NCBI RefSeq assembly: GCF_001263335.1
Contig: NZ_LGVW01000012.1
Coordinates: 1 to 64,000 of the forward strand
Direction of reading: 5' to 3'
Length of the DNA stretch: 64,000 nt
From: Dichelobacter nodosus
GTDB taxonomy: Bacteria; Pseudomonadota; Gammaproteobacteria; Cardiobacteriales; Cardiobacteriaceae
The notes below the pieces were generated by a model. It ran no database searches, was not told where the DNA came from, and worked only from the letters and a program-made list of their open reading frames with translations. The position numbers were made by a program, and so were the translations under genes. This document shows, one piece after another, positions 28,118 to 35,976 of the stretch (within the stretch, counting starts at the first letter, position 1; each line of letters begins with the position of its first letter).

Positions 28118-28275
28118 TTGACGTCCTTCCCTCCCTAAAGGGGCGGAATTCCTACTGAGTTTGCAACGGCATCGAGTCGTTCGCAAATCACTTCGGTGGG
28201 GTCGTGCTGCTGACAATCTTACTGCATTGTTCACTTCACACGCGCTACGGACACGTCCTGCCCTGAAACTTATTT
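28118..28275 (-). ncRNA. Putative omega-RNA / right-end region of the IS605 element
   Basis: Between the tnpB stop and the predicted right end lie 158 bases with several short palindromes, including GGAATTCC and the terminal hairpin. In characterised IS605-type elements the guide RNA for TnpB is transcribed from the 3' end of tnpB through this end, and the guide is the following host DNA. The guide here would read leftward from 28117. Boundaries within tnpB are unknown. Confidence 0.5.
28127..28148 (-). repeat. Right-end subterminal hairpin of the IS
   Basis: Imperfect hairpin with outer TTCC/GGAA, two mismatches, then CCC/GGG closing a TTTA loop (minus strand). It lies five bases inside the predicted TCAA end; TnpA recognises such imperfect hairpins. 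Confidence 0.55.
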
Positions 28276-29421
28276 TTACTGTTGCGCTGCCAAAATTTCT
28301 TGCCCACGCTTTAACACATTGATTGCACCAACTACATCGGCATTATTTTGGTATCCGCATTTCACGCATTCAAAATTTGCTTGCGTTTGTCGGTTATCTT
28401 TTGCGGTATGCCCGCAATTAGGACAACAACGACTCGTATTTTGTGGCGGAACGGCAATCAGATGCCCACCGTTCCACAACAGTTTATAGTCCAACTGCCG
28501 CCTAAATTCATACCAAGATTGGTCTAAAATCGCACGGTTTAAGCCCGATTTTACAGCAACGTTTTTACCATGCTGTACGGTATTACCTTTGGCAGATTTA
28601 CTCATATTGGCTACCTGCAAATCTTCAATGTACACAATCGCGTGGTTTTTGCTGATTTGGCTGCTGATTTGATGCAGGTGGTTTTTACGGATATTGCTGA
28701 TTTTATGGTGTAACCGGGAAATTTTGGCTTTGAGTTTTTGCCAATTTTTGCTGAATTTCGTTTTGTGTTTGAACCGTTTTTGCAATTTCGCCAATTTTCC
28801 TTTTGATGCCTTAAACGCGTTAATCGGTTCAAAATACTGTCCGTCCGACAAAGTAGCAAAACGAACAATGCCCATATCTACACCGATTTCTCCGCCTTTG
28901 GGGGTGGGTGTTTTTTCTGTCTCAAATTCAGTTTGAATGGAAACGAACCATTTACCGCATTTTTGGGAAACAGTTACGTTTTTTACTTCTCCAAATACAT
29001 TACGGCTGTTGCGATAGCGAACCCAATCGATTTTTGGCAAGTAAACACGGTTGTTTTGCTGCTCCAATTTACCGCCTTGCGGGAAGCGAAAGCTGTCTTT
29101 TTCGCCCTTCTTTTTGAATTGAGGGAAATCGGCACGTTTGGCAAAGAAGTTTTTAAACGAACTCTCTAAATCTTTTAACGATTGCTGTAATACTTGGCTG
29201 TGGCAGTCTTTTAACCAAACTAACTCTTTTTTCCATTTAGGTAGCAAATTGGCAATTTTGGCGTAACTGAATTTGAAAGACTTGTCAGCTTCATATTGTT
29301 CGTTTTGATACGCCAAAGCGCGATTAAACACGAAACGCGAACAGCCACAAAATTGTTTCATTTTGCGGATTTGTGCACCGTTTGGCATCAGTTCAAATTT
29401 AAACGCTTTGAGTATTTGCAT
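28276..29421 (-). CDS. tnpB: TnpB RNA-guided endonuclease of the IS605 element
   Basis: A 381-residue TnpB, the ancestor-type relative of Cas12. The RuvC catalytic residues are all present: D182 in GVDMGI, E266 in VYIEDL and D362 in NNADVVGAIN. The zinc ribbon has C333-x2-C336 and C352-x2-C355. The N-terminal helix-turn-helix region (MQILKAFKFELMPN) and the Lys-rich middle are typical. TnpB cuts DNA next to a short target-adjacent motif under direction of an RNA from the element's right end, which helps keep the element in place. It is intact in sequence. It is transcribed toward groES. Start: ATG after ATTTG, 44 bases from the divergent tnpA. Confidence 0.93.
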   Translation of the reverse strand: MQILKAFKFELMPNGAQIRKMKQFCGCSRFVFNRALAYQNEQYEADKSFKFSYAKIANLLPKWKKELVWLKDCHSQVLQQSLKDLESSFKNFFAKRADFPQFKKKGEKDSFRFPQGGKLEQQNNRVYLPKIDWVRYRNSRNVFGEVKNVTVSQKCGKWFVSIQTEFETEKTPTPKGGEIGVDMGIVRFATLSDGQYFEPINAFKASKGKLAKLQKRFKHKTKFSKNWQKLKAKISRLHHKISNIRKNHLHQISSQISKNHAIVYIEDLQVANMSKSAKGNTVQHGKNVAVKSGLNRAILDQSWYEFRRQLDYKLLWNGGHLIAVPPQNTSRCCPNCGHTAKDNRQTQANFECVKCGYQNNADVVGAINVLKRGQEILAAQQ

Positions 29422-29465
29422 GGTTTTATAGATAATGGGATTTTTGATTATTCTATACTTGGTCT

Positions 29466-29882
29466 ATGGAAAAAGAAACTGATTTAAGACGCGGCAGACA
29501 CGTTGTTTTTAACTTACATGTTCATTTAGTCTTTATCACAAAATACCGCCGAAATGTATTCACAAAAGAAATTTTGGACGATATGCAACAGATTTTTGAA
29601 AGCGTTTGCACCGATTTTGAAGCGCAGTTAGTGGATTTTGACGGCGAACACGACCACGTTTATTTGCTTGTGAATTATCCGCCCAAAGTGTCCATTTCCA
29701 AACTCGTGAATAGTTTGAAAGGCGTTTCTAGTCGTATGATTAGGAAAAAAAATTACCCCAGTATTCGTGAGAAACTTTGGGGCGGCGCGTTGTGGTCGCC
29801 GTCTTATTTTGCTGGAAGTTGTGGCGGTGCGCCTGTTACGATTATTCGGCAGTATATTGAGCAGCAAAATACGCCTGATTGA
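29466..29882 (+). CDS. tnpA: TnpA Y1 transposase of the IS605 element (HUH motif altered)
   Basis: A 138-residue single-strand transposase of the IS200/IS605 family. Its start (LRRGRHVVFNLHVHLVF), the 'NYPPKVSISKLVNSLKGVSSR' region (residues 70-90, landmark) and the nucleophile Y130 in IIRQYIEQQ are all recognisable. The metal-binding HUH motif should read H-hydrophobic-H at 64-66, but here it is H64-V65-Y66. A single C-to-T change (CAT to TAT) would explain this. That substitution should cripple DNA cleavage, so the element may no longer move by itself. Otherwise the gene is full length with no frameshift. Confidence 0.9.
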   Translation: MEKETDLRRGRHVVFNLHVHLVFITKYRRNVFTKEILDDMQQIFESVCTDFEAQLVDFDGEHDHVYLLVNYPPKVSISKLVNSLKGVSSRMIRKKNYPSIREKLWGGALWSPSYFAGSCGGAPVTIIRQYIEQQNTPD

Positions 29883-29902
29883 AATTTAACGTGTTTAGGA
29901 CA

Positions 29903-29919
29903 GGACTGCTTCTCAGTCC
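29903..29919 (+). repeat. Left-end subterminal hairpin of the IS
   Basis: Six-bp perfect stem GGACTG/CAGTCC with a five-base loop, 20 bases after the tnpA stop and 18 bases inside the predicted left end. It is the position and size expected for the TnpA recognition hairpin. Confidence 0.6.
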
Positions 29920-29967
29920 GCGCCTTGTATCTCCGCTGTAAACGGCAAAGTTTTACGGCGCATTTGC

Positions 29968-29998
29968 ATAAAAAAACCGATCTAAATGAAGATCGGTT
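29968..29998 (-). terminator. Intrinsic terminator of the solute-binding protein gene at 30026
   Basis: Nine-bp perfect stem AACCGATCT/AGATCGGTT (29975-29983 with 29990-29998) with a 6-base loop, followed on the minus strand by six U residues. It is 28 bases past the stop codon and outside the IS. Confidence 0.88.
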
Positions 29999-30025
29999 CA
30001 GATTTTGTCGCAAAAATGCTCAAAA

Positions 30026-30775
30026 CTAGCTACCCCATTTGTTGATGATGCGATCTAGTTCGCCGCTTTTCTTAAGATTTTCTAAGCCAGTATTGATCTT
30101 TTTAAGTAATTCTGTTTCATTGCCATCAACGCCTACAACCAATTGTGCGCCGTCAATATCATCAGATCCGGGAATCATCACAGAATGGAAGTTGACTTTA
30201 TTCATCGCGCCGTGCGCTGTTAAATAACCTAACACGAAACAGTCGCCCACAACGCTATCAGCTTTTCCAGTAACCAATTCTTTTAATCCTAAGAAATGGG
30301 TTTTTACGGGCACGAATTGCTCAGCTTTTGCCACAATATTTCTGCCGGTTAAATCTTCAACCAGACCGTCATCTACAACTGTTGCGATTTTATTTTGCGT
30401 CCATGTATTTAATTTTTCTTCAGTGAGGGCAAAAACGCAGTCTTCTGATTTTAAATAATATTCAGAAGTAGTCATGCCGGGCATTACAGAAGCAACTTCA
30501 TCGCGCGCAATGCCTTGAATCACCAAATTAACGCCTTCTTGTTTCCAGTTTTTGAGCGAATCCCATGAAACAGGCTTGAAACTGACTTGGAAATTTTGAT
30601 CGGCAGCAATGGCGCTCATGATGTCAACGTCCATACCGGTGACATTGCCTTTTTCATCGGCTTGAGTATACGGCGCATAAGTGCGAGAAGCACCAACAAC
30701 GTATGCATCGCAATACGCGTCAGCATAAGAAAAGAGAGCAGTTAAAGAGGCTGTAATTGTGAGTAACTTTTTCAT
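30026..30775 (-). CDS. Periplasmic amino-acid-type solute-binding protein (SBP family 3)
   Basis: A 249-residue exported protein: signal peptide MKKLLTITASLTALFSYADA, then the SBP_bac_3 fold. Typical elements are the start of lobe 1 (YVVGASRTYAPYTQAD), the 'GMDVDIMSAIA' helix, and a C-terminal 'KKSGELDRIINKWG'. Family members bind polar amino acids for ABC importers. No permease or ATPase gene is nearby. It is clearly paralogous to the protein at 31750-32487: the two share 'GMD-DI-SAIA', an 'SxD-CVFA' cysteine segment and a 'GDCF-L-YLT-HG' segment. Cysteines in both shared blocks could form a disulfide. Single-gene unit with its own terminator. Confidence 0.85.
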   Translation of the reverse strand: MKKLLTITASLTALFSYADAYCDAYVVGASRTYAPYTQADEKGNVTGMDVDIMSAIAADQNFQVSFKPVSWDSLKNWKQEGVNLVIQGIARDEVASVMPGMTTSEYYLKSEDCVFALTEEKLNTWTQNKIATVVDDGLVEDLTGRNIVAKAEQFVPVKTHFLGLKELVTGKADSVVGDCFVLGYLTAHGAMNKVNFHSVMIPGSDDIDGAQLVVGVDGNETELLKKINTGLENLKKSGELDRIINKWGS

Positions 30776-31099
30776 AAAAAATCCTTAGTTTTCAAATATG
30801 AAACAGCATCAACGATCAGCGCTCTATATCCTAATTATTAATTTCTTCTTACTATCATTTGACGGCAGTCATTATATACTGATTTTTTCAAAAAAAAATA
30901 TTAAAAAATCATCATAATTACGATGATAAAACAAACTATTAAGCAAAACGAACATCAAATTTGTATAGATAAAATCTTTATTTATGGACAAAAACGCTGC
31001 ATTTTGTCGCTCAAATCAAATGAATTTACGGATAATCAACTACAAATTTTGGGTTAATCGTGGTATATGTTTGTTTTTAATATGCTAAAAGGAAGCCGC
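30776..31099. other. Divergent intergenic region between the SBP gene and the histidine phosphatase
   Basis: 324 AT-rich bases without a gene. It holds the promoters of the divergent flanking genes. On the minus strand a TATAAT lies about 90 bases upstream of the SBP start, but without a recognisable -35. No repeat or RNA structure seen. Confidence 0.45.
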
Positions 31100-31744
31100 A
31101 TGAAGCGATTTTGGATCATTCGACACGGTGAAAGTTCGATAAATGCCGGCGAAATCAGCCGCAGCGAACAAGAAGTCTTTTTAACGCGCACGGGAAAACA
31201 ACAAGCAAACTGGATCGGCACTCATTTTCCGCACCACCCGAGCAAAATTTTCGTCTCCGAATTTCCACGCACACATCAAACCGCAGAACCACTGGCACAA
31301 CGCTTTCAACTAACGCTCAATGTTCGTCCCGATCTCAATGAATTCAATCCGTTAGGATTATCGGCACTCGCGCATATGAATGGAAAACAACGCGCCGATG
31401 CATACGAACATTTCTGGCAAACAACAACGCCGCAAACGCAAATCGGCGCCGACGGCGAATCCTTTATGCATTTTTATAGCAGAATTAATCATTTTCTTAG
31501 CAACTTAGAGCAAATTCCCGATCAATCCGTTCTTTTTGGACATAGTATTTGGATAAAAGTACTGGCATGGAAACTGCTCGGATTTCCCGCGGAAACTCGA
31601 GCGCATTTACCGCTTTTACGGCGTTTTCAACACGCTTTTCCCACACCCAACTGTAGCGTTTTTCAAATCAGCGTCGATCAGCACGCAGAAATCGCTATTA
31701 AATCTCTTCCTGAATTAACGCCGCCCAGCGCCGCTTTGTTTTAA
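31100..31744 (+). CDS. Histidine phosphatase superfamily protein
   Basis: A 214-residue branch-1 histidine phosphatase (phosphoglycerate mutase-like fold). The catalytic motif is IIRHGESS with H9 as the phospho-acceptor; a second conserved region is SEFPRTHQTAEPL, and the late histidine is in LFGHSIW. The ATG at 31100 has AAAGGA upstream; the frame opens 11 codons earlier at an ATG without a good ribosome-binding site. The substrate cannot be told from sequence. Five bases separate it from the second solute-binding protein gene, so they are co-transcribed. Confidence 0.82.
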   Translation: MKRFWIIRHGESSINAGEISRSEQEVFLTRTGKQQANWIGTHFPHHPSKIFVSEFPRTHQTAEPLAQRFQLTLNVRPDLNEFNPLGLSALAHMNGKQRADAYEHFWQTTTPQTQIGADGESFMHFYSRINHFLSNLEQIPDQSVLFGHSIWIKVLAWKLLGFPAETRAHLPLLRRFQHAFPTPNCSVFQISVDQHAEIAIKSLPELTPPSAALF

Positions 31745-31749
31745 AAATC

Positions 31750-32487
31750 ATGCGCCCTTTTATTGTAATTATTTTATTGATTTGCCAATTGTTACACGCC
31801 GAAATCTATACCGTCGGCACGGAAAAACGCCACCCGCCCTACAATTTCATTGATGACAAAAATCAAGTGTACGGCATGGATATTGATATCCTCTCTGCCA
31901 TTGCTGAAGCGGAAAATTTTGAATTAAGTTATGTGATTTCTAATCGAAATACCCTATTAACTCAATGGGAAAACCAAGGCATTCATATCATTATTGACGG
32001 CATTTCCAGCACCGATATTCAAAATTCGCCGTATTTGAGCAGTTCTAATCCTTATCTTTATTCTCAAGATTGCGTTTTTGCCCGTTCACCAGAAAAGTTA
32101 AACAATTGGCAAAACGGAACAATTTTAATGCAAGTATCTGATAATATTATTAATAAATTATTATCACAAAAAATCGTTACCGATAAAACGCAATTTATTA
32201 CTAATGAACCGTCGCCCTTTTTAAATCTCAAAAAATTGGCAACCGGCAGCGGCGACAGCATGATTGGCGATTGTTTTTCCTTAAAATATTTAACCCAACA
32301 CGGCGTGTTAAGAGCATTAAAATTTTATTCAAAACCGCTGGAAATCACCGCGGATAATGATTCCTCTTTTTTGGTGATCGCGGTGGATAATCGCGTTGAT
32401 GGATTATTGGAAAAAATTAATCGCGGGCTGGCAACCATTCAAAGTTCTGGAGAATTGAGCAAAATCGTGGATAAATGGCTCGAATAA
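31750..32487 (+). CDS. Second amino-acid-type solute-binding protein (paralogue of 30026-30775)
   Basis: A 245-residue SBP_bac_3 protein with a signal peptide (MRPFIVIILLICQLLHA). It shares the lobe-1 start 'YTVGTEKRHPPYNFIDDKN', 'GMDIDILSAIAEAENF', the CVFA and GDCFSLKYLTQHG cysteine blocks, and the 'SSGELSKIVDKW' end with its neighbour. It follows the histidine phosphatase by five bases. There is no ABC permease or ATPase in the window, so it must work with a transporter encoded elsewhere or have another sensing role. No good Shine-Dalgarno is visible, in keeping with coupled translation. Confidence 0.85.
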   Translation: MRPFIVIILLICQLLHAEIYTVGTEKRHPPYNFIDDKNQVYGMDIDILSAIAEAENFELSYVISNRNTLLTQWENQGIHIIIDGISSTDIQNSPYLSSSNPYLYSQDCVFARSPEKLNNWQNGTILMQVSDNIINKLLSQKIVTDKTQFITNEPSPFLNLKKLATGSGDSMIGDCFSLKYLTQHGVLRALKFYSKPLEITADNDSSFLVIAVDNRVDGLLEKINRGLATIQSSGELSKIVDKWLE

Positions 32488-32567
32488 CGCTCTCGCACTT
32501 CATTCGTAAATCCGCGCTAAAAACGATTCCGCACGCAAATCATTAATCCGCTCTTTTTTCGTGTCCT

Positions 32568-32599
32568 CTTGAAAAATCAACGATGACTCGCCACATCGA
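32568..32599 (+). promoter_or_regulatory. Candidate sigma-32 promoter of hslVU
   Basis: CTTGAAA (32568-32574), a 16-base spacer and CCACATCGA (32591-32599), a partial match to the RpoH -10. It is 37 bases before the hslV start. The -35 is perfect, the -10 and spacing are less so. Confidence 0.55.
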
Positions 32600-32635
32600 T
32601 CAGTAATTTTCTTATGACACGCAAAAGGAGCGCGT

Positions 32636-33178
32636 ATGTTTGACGCACATTCCACAACCATTCTTTCCGTTCGGCGCGGCAATCATGTTGCCATCGCTGG
32701 CGACGGACAAGTATCACTCGGGCAAACGATTATGAAAGGCAACGCCCGCAAAATCCGCCGTTTATATCACGATCAAATTTTAGCCGGTTTTGCCGGCGCA
32801 ACCGCTGATGCTTTTACTTTATTTGAATTATTTGAAGGAAAATTGGAAGCGCAAGACGGGCAATTACTCCGCGCAGCAGTAGAAATGGCGAAAGAATGGC
32901 GAACTGATCGCAGTTTGCGCCGTTTGGAAGCCATGTTAATCGTTGCCGATCGCAATAATACGCTAATTCTTTCGGGCAACGGCGATATCGTTGAACCGGA
33001 AAACAGTTTGGCAGCAATTGGTTCCGGCGGCATGTATGCGCTGGCAGCGGCGCGCGCTTTGTATCACAACACGGAAATGGACGCTTTGAGTATTGCGGAA
33101 AAAAGTTTGAACATTGCCGCCGATATTTGCATTTATACCAACCATAATATTGTCAGCGATGAACTAAAGGACGCATAA
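32636..33178 (+). CDS. hslV: HslV peptidase subunit of the HslUV protease
   Basis: A proteasome-like threonine peptidase that forms a double hexamer capped by HslU. The nucleophile Thr should be the first residue of the mature protein; here the pattern TTILSVRRG begins at residue 7, so a short six-residue leader (MFDAHS) must be removed. E. coli HslV has only the initiator Met, but short leaders occur in other proteobacteria. The GDGQVSLGQ and [14 protein letters not shown] blocks are typical. AAAGGAG precedes the ATG. hslU begins one base after the stop. Confidence 0.96.
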   Translation: MFDAHSTTILSVRRGNHVAIAGDGQVSLGQTIMKGNARKIRRLYHDQILAGFAGATADAFTLFELFEGKLEAQDGQLLRAAVEMAKEWRTDRSLRRLEAMLIVADRNNTLILSGNGDIVEPENSLAAIGSGGMYALAAARALYHNTEMDALSIAEKSLNIAADICIYTNHNIVSDELKDA

Positions 33179-33179
33179 C

Positions 33180-34535
33180 ATGGAAAAATTATTGGGATAC
33201 CGCGATTTAAATATGACGCCGCGAGAAATCGTGGAAGAACTCGATCGCCACATTATTGGACAAAAACACGCTAAACGCGCCGTTGCCAATGCATTGCGCA
33301 GTCGCTGGCGCCGTAAACAAGTTGCCGAACCGTTACGCAGCGAAATTACCCCGAAAAATATTTTAATGATTGGTCCAACTGGTGTTGGTAAAACGGAAAT
33401 CGCGCGCCGTTTGGCAAAATTAGCTGAAGCGCCGTTTATTAAAGTGGAAGCAACAAAATTTACCGAAGTGGGTTATGTGGGACGTGACGTTGACTCCATT
33501 ATTCGCGATCTAGTGGAAACGTCGATCAAATTGGAAAAAAACCGCGCCAAAGAACGCGTGAAAAGCAAAGCACGAGAAGCGGCGTTGGAGCGCGTGTTAG
33601 ACGTATTAGTGCCAAGAAAAAAACAAACGGCATGGACGGGAGAAGAAGAAATTGATCCGGCGCGAAAAATGTATCGCGAGCGCATTTTGCGTGAAGAAAT
33701 GAATGATACCGTCATCGAAATTGAAACGAATCAATCGATGAGCGCCAATGTTGAAATTATGACACCGCCCGGAATGGAGGAAATGTCGAGCCAATTAAGC
33801 GAAATGTTTAAAAGTTTTGGTCGAGAAAAGAAAACCAAGCGAAAAATGACTATCGCTAAAGCTTTGATTCAATTAGCCGAAGAAGAGGCGGAAGCTTTGG
33901 TTTCTCATGAAGAGATCAAATCTGCTGCCATCGATAATGCCGAACAAAATGGCATTGTTTTCATTGATGAAATTGATAAAGTTGCCAGAAGAAGCGATGT
34001 TGGCGGCGCCGATGTGTCGCGCGAAGGCGTGCAGCGGGATTTATTGCCGTTGGTTGAAGGCTGCACTATTTCCACAAAATACGGCATGATCAAAACCGAT
34101 CATATTTTATTTATTGCTTCTGGCGCGTTTCATCTTGCCAAACCGTCTGATCTCATTCCGGAATTGCAGGGACGTTTGCCGGTGCGCGTGGAGCTCGATG
34201 CTTTAACTGCAGATGATTTTAAACGCATTCTCACCGAACCCGATGCCAGTTTAATTAAACAATACACGGCATTATTTGCCACGGAACAACTGCATTTGGA
34301 ATTTACGGAAGACGGTATCAATAAAATTGCCGAAATCGCTTACCACGTTAATAAAACGACGGAAAATATCGGCGCGCGGCGGCTGCATACGTTAATAGAA
34401 CGTTTAACGGATAGTTTATCGTTTGATGCCGCTGACCGCAGAGATGGCGATCGCGTCATTATCGATGCAGCGTATGTAGAAAAAACGTTGGGCGAAATTT
34501 CAAATAATGAAGATTTGAGCCGCTTTATATTGTAG
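33180..34535 (+). CDS. hslU: HslU ATPase subunit of the HslUV protease
   Basis: The AAA+ unfoldase that feeds substrates to HslV. The 451-residue protein has Walker A GPTGVGKT (65-72), the pore motif GYVGRDV, an intermediate I-domain (~110-235), Walker B VFIDEIDK and the C-terminal sensor-2 region with GARRLHT. It ends in LSRFIL, the C-terminal tail that inserts into HslV. It overlaps nothing but starts one base after hslV. A wobble-containing terminator follows. Confidence 0.97.
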   Translation: MEKLLGYRDLNMTPREIVEELDRHIIGQKHAKRAVANALRSRWRRKQVAEPLRSEITPKNILMIGPTGVGKTEIARRLAKLAEAPFIKVEATKFTEVGYVGRDVDSIIRDLVETSIKLEKNRAKERVKSKAREAALERVLDVLVPRKKQTAWTGEEEIDPARKMYRERILREEMNDTVIEIETNQSMSANVEIMTPPGMEEMSSQLSEMFKSFGREKKTKRKMTIAKALIQLAEEEAEALVSHEEIKSAAIDNAEQNGIVFIDEIDKVARRSDVGGADVSREGVQRDLLPLVEGCTISTKYGMIKTDHILFIASGAFHLAKPSDLIPELQGRLPVRVELDALTADDFKRILTEPDASLIKQYTALFATEQLHLEFTEDGINKIAEIAYHVNKTTENIGARRLHTLIERLTDSLSFDAADRRDGDRVIIDAAYVEKTLGEISNNEDLSRFIL

Positions 34536-34552
34536 GTTCCACGGAATAAAAA

Positions 34553-34581
34553 GGTTGCGCCGCGCTGGCGTAACCCGTTTT
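34553..34581 (+). terminator. Probable terminator after hslU
   Basis: Nine-bp stem GGTTGCGCC/GGCGTAACC with one G-U pair and a 5-base loop, followed by CGTTTTAT. The U-run is short. It starts 18 bases past the hslU stop. Confidence 0.6.
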
Positions 34582-34707
34582 ATATGTCGCAATGATACGA
34601 TTGATTATTCTTGATTAAAACTGGATTGCAATTTACTCATTTACTTGCCTTTTATATGAAAAACGCCTAATGTACTATATATTTTTTCAAACAAAAACGA
34701 GGAAATG

Positions 34708-35319
34708 ATGAGCTACACTTTTCAAAATCTTCCTTATGCTTATGATGCATTAGCACCCGTTATCGATGAAGCAACCATGCATTTGCATAAAGATAAACAT
34801 CACAAAACTTATTTTGACAAATTCACCGCTGCGATTGCCGAAACCGAAGAAAACGGTCAACCGATCAGCGCAATTTTTGCCCGTATTTCAGAATTTAGCA
34901 GCGCTATCCGCAATAATGGCGGTGGTTATTACAATCATGATCTTTATTTCAACGCGATGCGCGCGCCGCGAGAAAATAATGAGCCGACTGGAGCACTGCT
35001 CGAAGCAATCAATGCGCAATTTGGCAGTTTTGAAAAATTTAAAACCGATTTTTCAACCGCGGGCGTTAATCAATTTGGCTCTGGCTGGGCTTGGTTAATC
35101 GTTAAAAATGGTAAATTAGCCATCACGCAAACACCGAATCAAGATAATCCGCTGATGGACGTTGTGGTCATTCGCGGTACACCGATTTTAGCCTGCGATC
35201 TTTGGGAACACGCTTATTATTTGAATTATCAAAATAAACGCGCCGATTATATTGCTCATTGGTGGAAAGTGGTCAATTGGGATTACGTTGCCCAATTATT
35301 TGCTGCGGCAAACGCTTAG
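34708..35319 (+). CDS. sodA: Fe/Mn-type superoxide dismutase (SodA-like)
   Basis: Converts superoxide to oxygen and hydrogen peroxide. Metal ligands are H27, H77, D164 and H168 (in DLWEHAYYLNYQNKR). Outer-sphere residues suggest the Mn or cambialistic class: Gly at 73 (NNGGGYYNH) and Gln at 145 (TPNQDNP), where Fe enzymes have the Gln near position 69. The usual NHxxFW reads NHDLYF here. Two ATGs lie side by side; I prefer the second (34708), four bases after AGGA, giving 203 residues. It is a single-gene unit ended by a strong terminator. Confidence 0.93.
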   Translation: MSYTFQNLPYAYDALAPVIDEATMHLHKDKHHKTYFDKFTAAIAETEENGQPISAIFARISEFSSAIRNNGGGYYNHDLYFNAMRAPRENNEPTGALLEAINAQFGSFEKFKTDFSTAGVNQFGSGWAWLIVKNGKLAITQTPNQDNPLMDVVVIRGTPILACDLWEHAYYLNYQNKRADYIAHWWKVVNWDYVAQLFAAANA

Positions 35320-35333
35320 TTTTTCACCACATC

Positions 35334-35365
35334 AACGCCTCGATTTTATCGGGGCGTTTTTTTTG
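35334..35365 (+). terminator. Intrinsic terminator after sodA
   Basis: Eleven-bp stem AACGCCTCGAT/ATCGGGGCGTT with one G-U pair and a TTT loop, followed by eight T residues in a row. Confidence 0.92.
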
Positions 35366-35633
35366 CAGTATTTTTAGGACTTGCTTTTTTTACAGAATTA
35401 TTTTTTACGCAAATATAAAAATTAACCCATTAATCTAATTACTATTTTTATGATTCGTATTGTAAAAAAATAGATAAGAAGTGATAATCACCGGTTTCTC
35501 TTTAAAAAAATGTCAATAAAAATATGAGGATAAAAATTATTTACCATTCATAAAAATATTTTTTGTGACATTTTTCTATTATTTTCATCTTTTTTAAACT
35601 AGAATCTCTTACCGTCCACTTTCATAAAGTTCA

Positions 35634-35726
35634 ATGAAAACAACAAGAAAATATACTGAATTTGGAGATCGGTATACGTTTTTATCAAAAGATATCATGG
35701 CTTACTATCTTGAGTTCGAGATATAA
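35634..35726 (+). CDS. Possible small protein or gene remnant (30 residues)
   Basis: An ATG-started frame of 30 codons beginning MKTTRKYTEFGDRY and ending AYYLEFEI. Composition is protein-like (balanced charges, aromatic residues), which is unusual for random AT-rich DNA. No good Shine-Dalgarno lies upstream (only AAAG). With the next frame it may be the remains of one decayed gene. I recognise no family. Confidence 0.25.
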   Translation: MKTTRKYTEFGDRYTFLSKDIMAYYLEFEI

Positions 35727-35771
35727 ATCGGGCAAAATATGATGATATCTTTGTAATGTTTTATTTATTGA

Positions 35772-35909
35772 TTGTTAAGAATAGGAGATTATGAAAGTTG
35801 GCGAGATGTTGGCTTGCAGCGCTTGAATCTTGGATTCAAAGATAAAAGCAAAACAAGAACAACTTTTAGAACGATCATTGAAAAACTAAATTTAGATATT
35901 TTCTTTTAG
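35772..35909 (+). pseudogene. Possible gene remnant, 45-codon open frame
   Basis: A frame opening after a stop at 35769-35771 with a TTG, containing YESWRDVGLQRLNLGF and KTRTTFRTIIEKLNLDIFF. The amphipathic and charged pattern looks coding. In another frame, an AGGAG followed by ATG (35791) gives only 11 codons (MKVGEMLACSA). Whether this is a pseudogene, a leader peptide region or chance is unclear. Confidence 0.25.
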
Positions 35910-35944
35910 TATTTAAGGATCGTCAGTAACTAAATCCTTAAATA
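35910..35944 (+). promoter_or_regulatory. Hairpin in the 5' region of the sdaC-like gene
   Basis: An 11-bp perfect stem TATTTAAGGAT/ATCCTTAAATA with a 13-base loop, ending 32 bases before the chosen start. No U-run follows, so it is not a standard terminator. It could affect mRNA stability or translation. Confidence 0.4.
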
Positions 35945-35976
35945 TTGTTCCAAAACACAACCACAGGGTGGATTTT

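Larger units (their letters stand above)
28118..29937. mobile_element. Complete IS605-type insertion sequence (IS200/IS605 family)
   Basis: A 1.8-kb element with divergent tnpB (minus) and tnpA (plus), as in IS605/IS608. Ends are inferred from family rules: no terminal inverted repeats but subterminal hairpins. The right end (TnpB side) ends with TCAA on the minus strand at 28121-28118, preceded by an imperfect hairpin at 28127-28148. The left end (TnpA side) has a 6-bp hairpin at 29903-29919, and the flanking base group on the minus strand is TTAC (29941-29938), the target tetranucleotide known for IS608. It is inserted between the groES promoter and the gene at 30026. Ends are predictions and could be off by a few bases. 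Confidence 0.8.
35366..35976. other. AT-rich, gene-poor region upstream of the sdaC-like gene
   Basis: 611 bases with no full gene. It contains two short open frames (35634-35726 and 35772-35909) and an 11-bp hairpin (35910-35944), each listed separately. The left 270 bases are extremely AT-rich with A- and T-tracts. The region must include the promoter of the serine/threonine-type carrier that follows. Confidence 0.6.
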
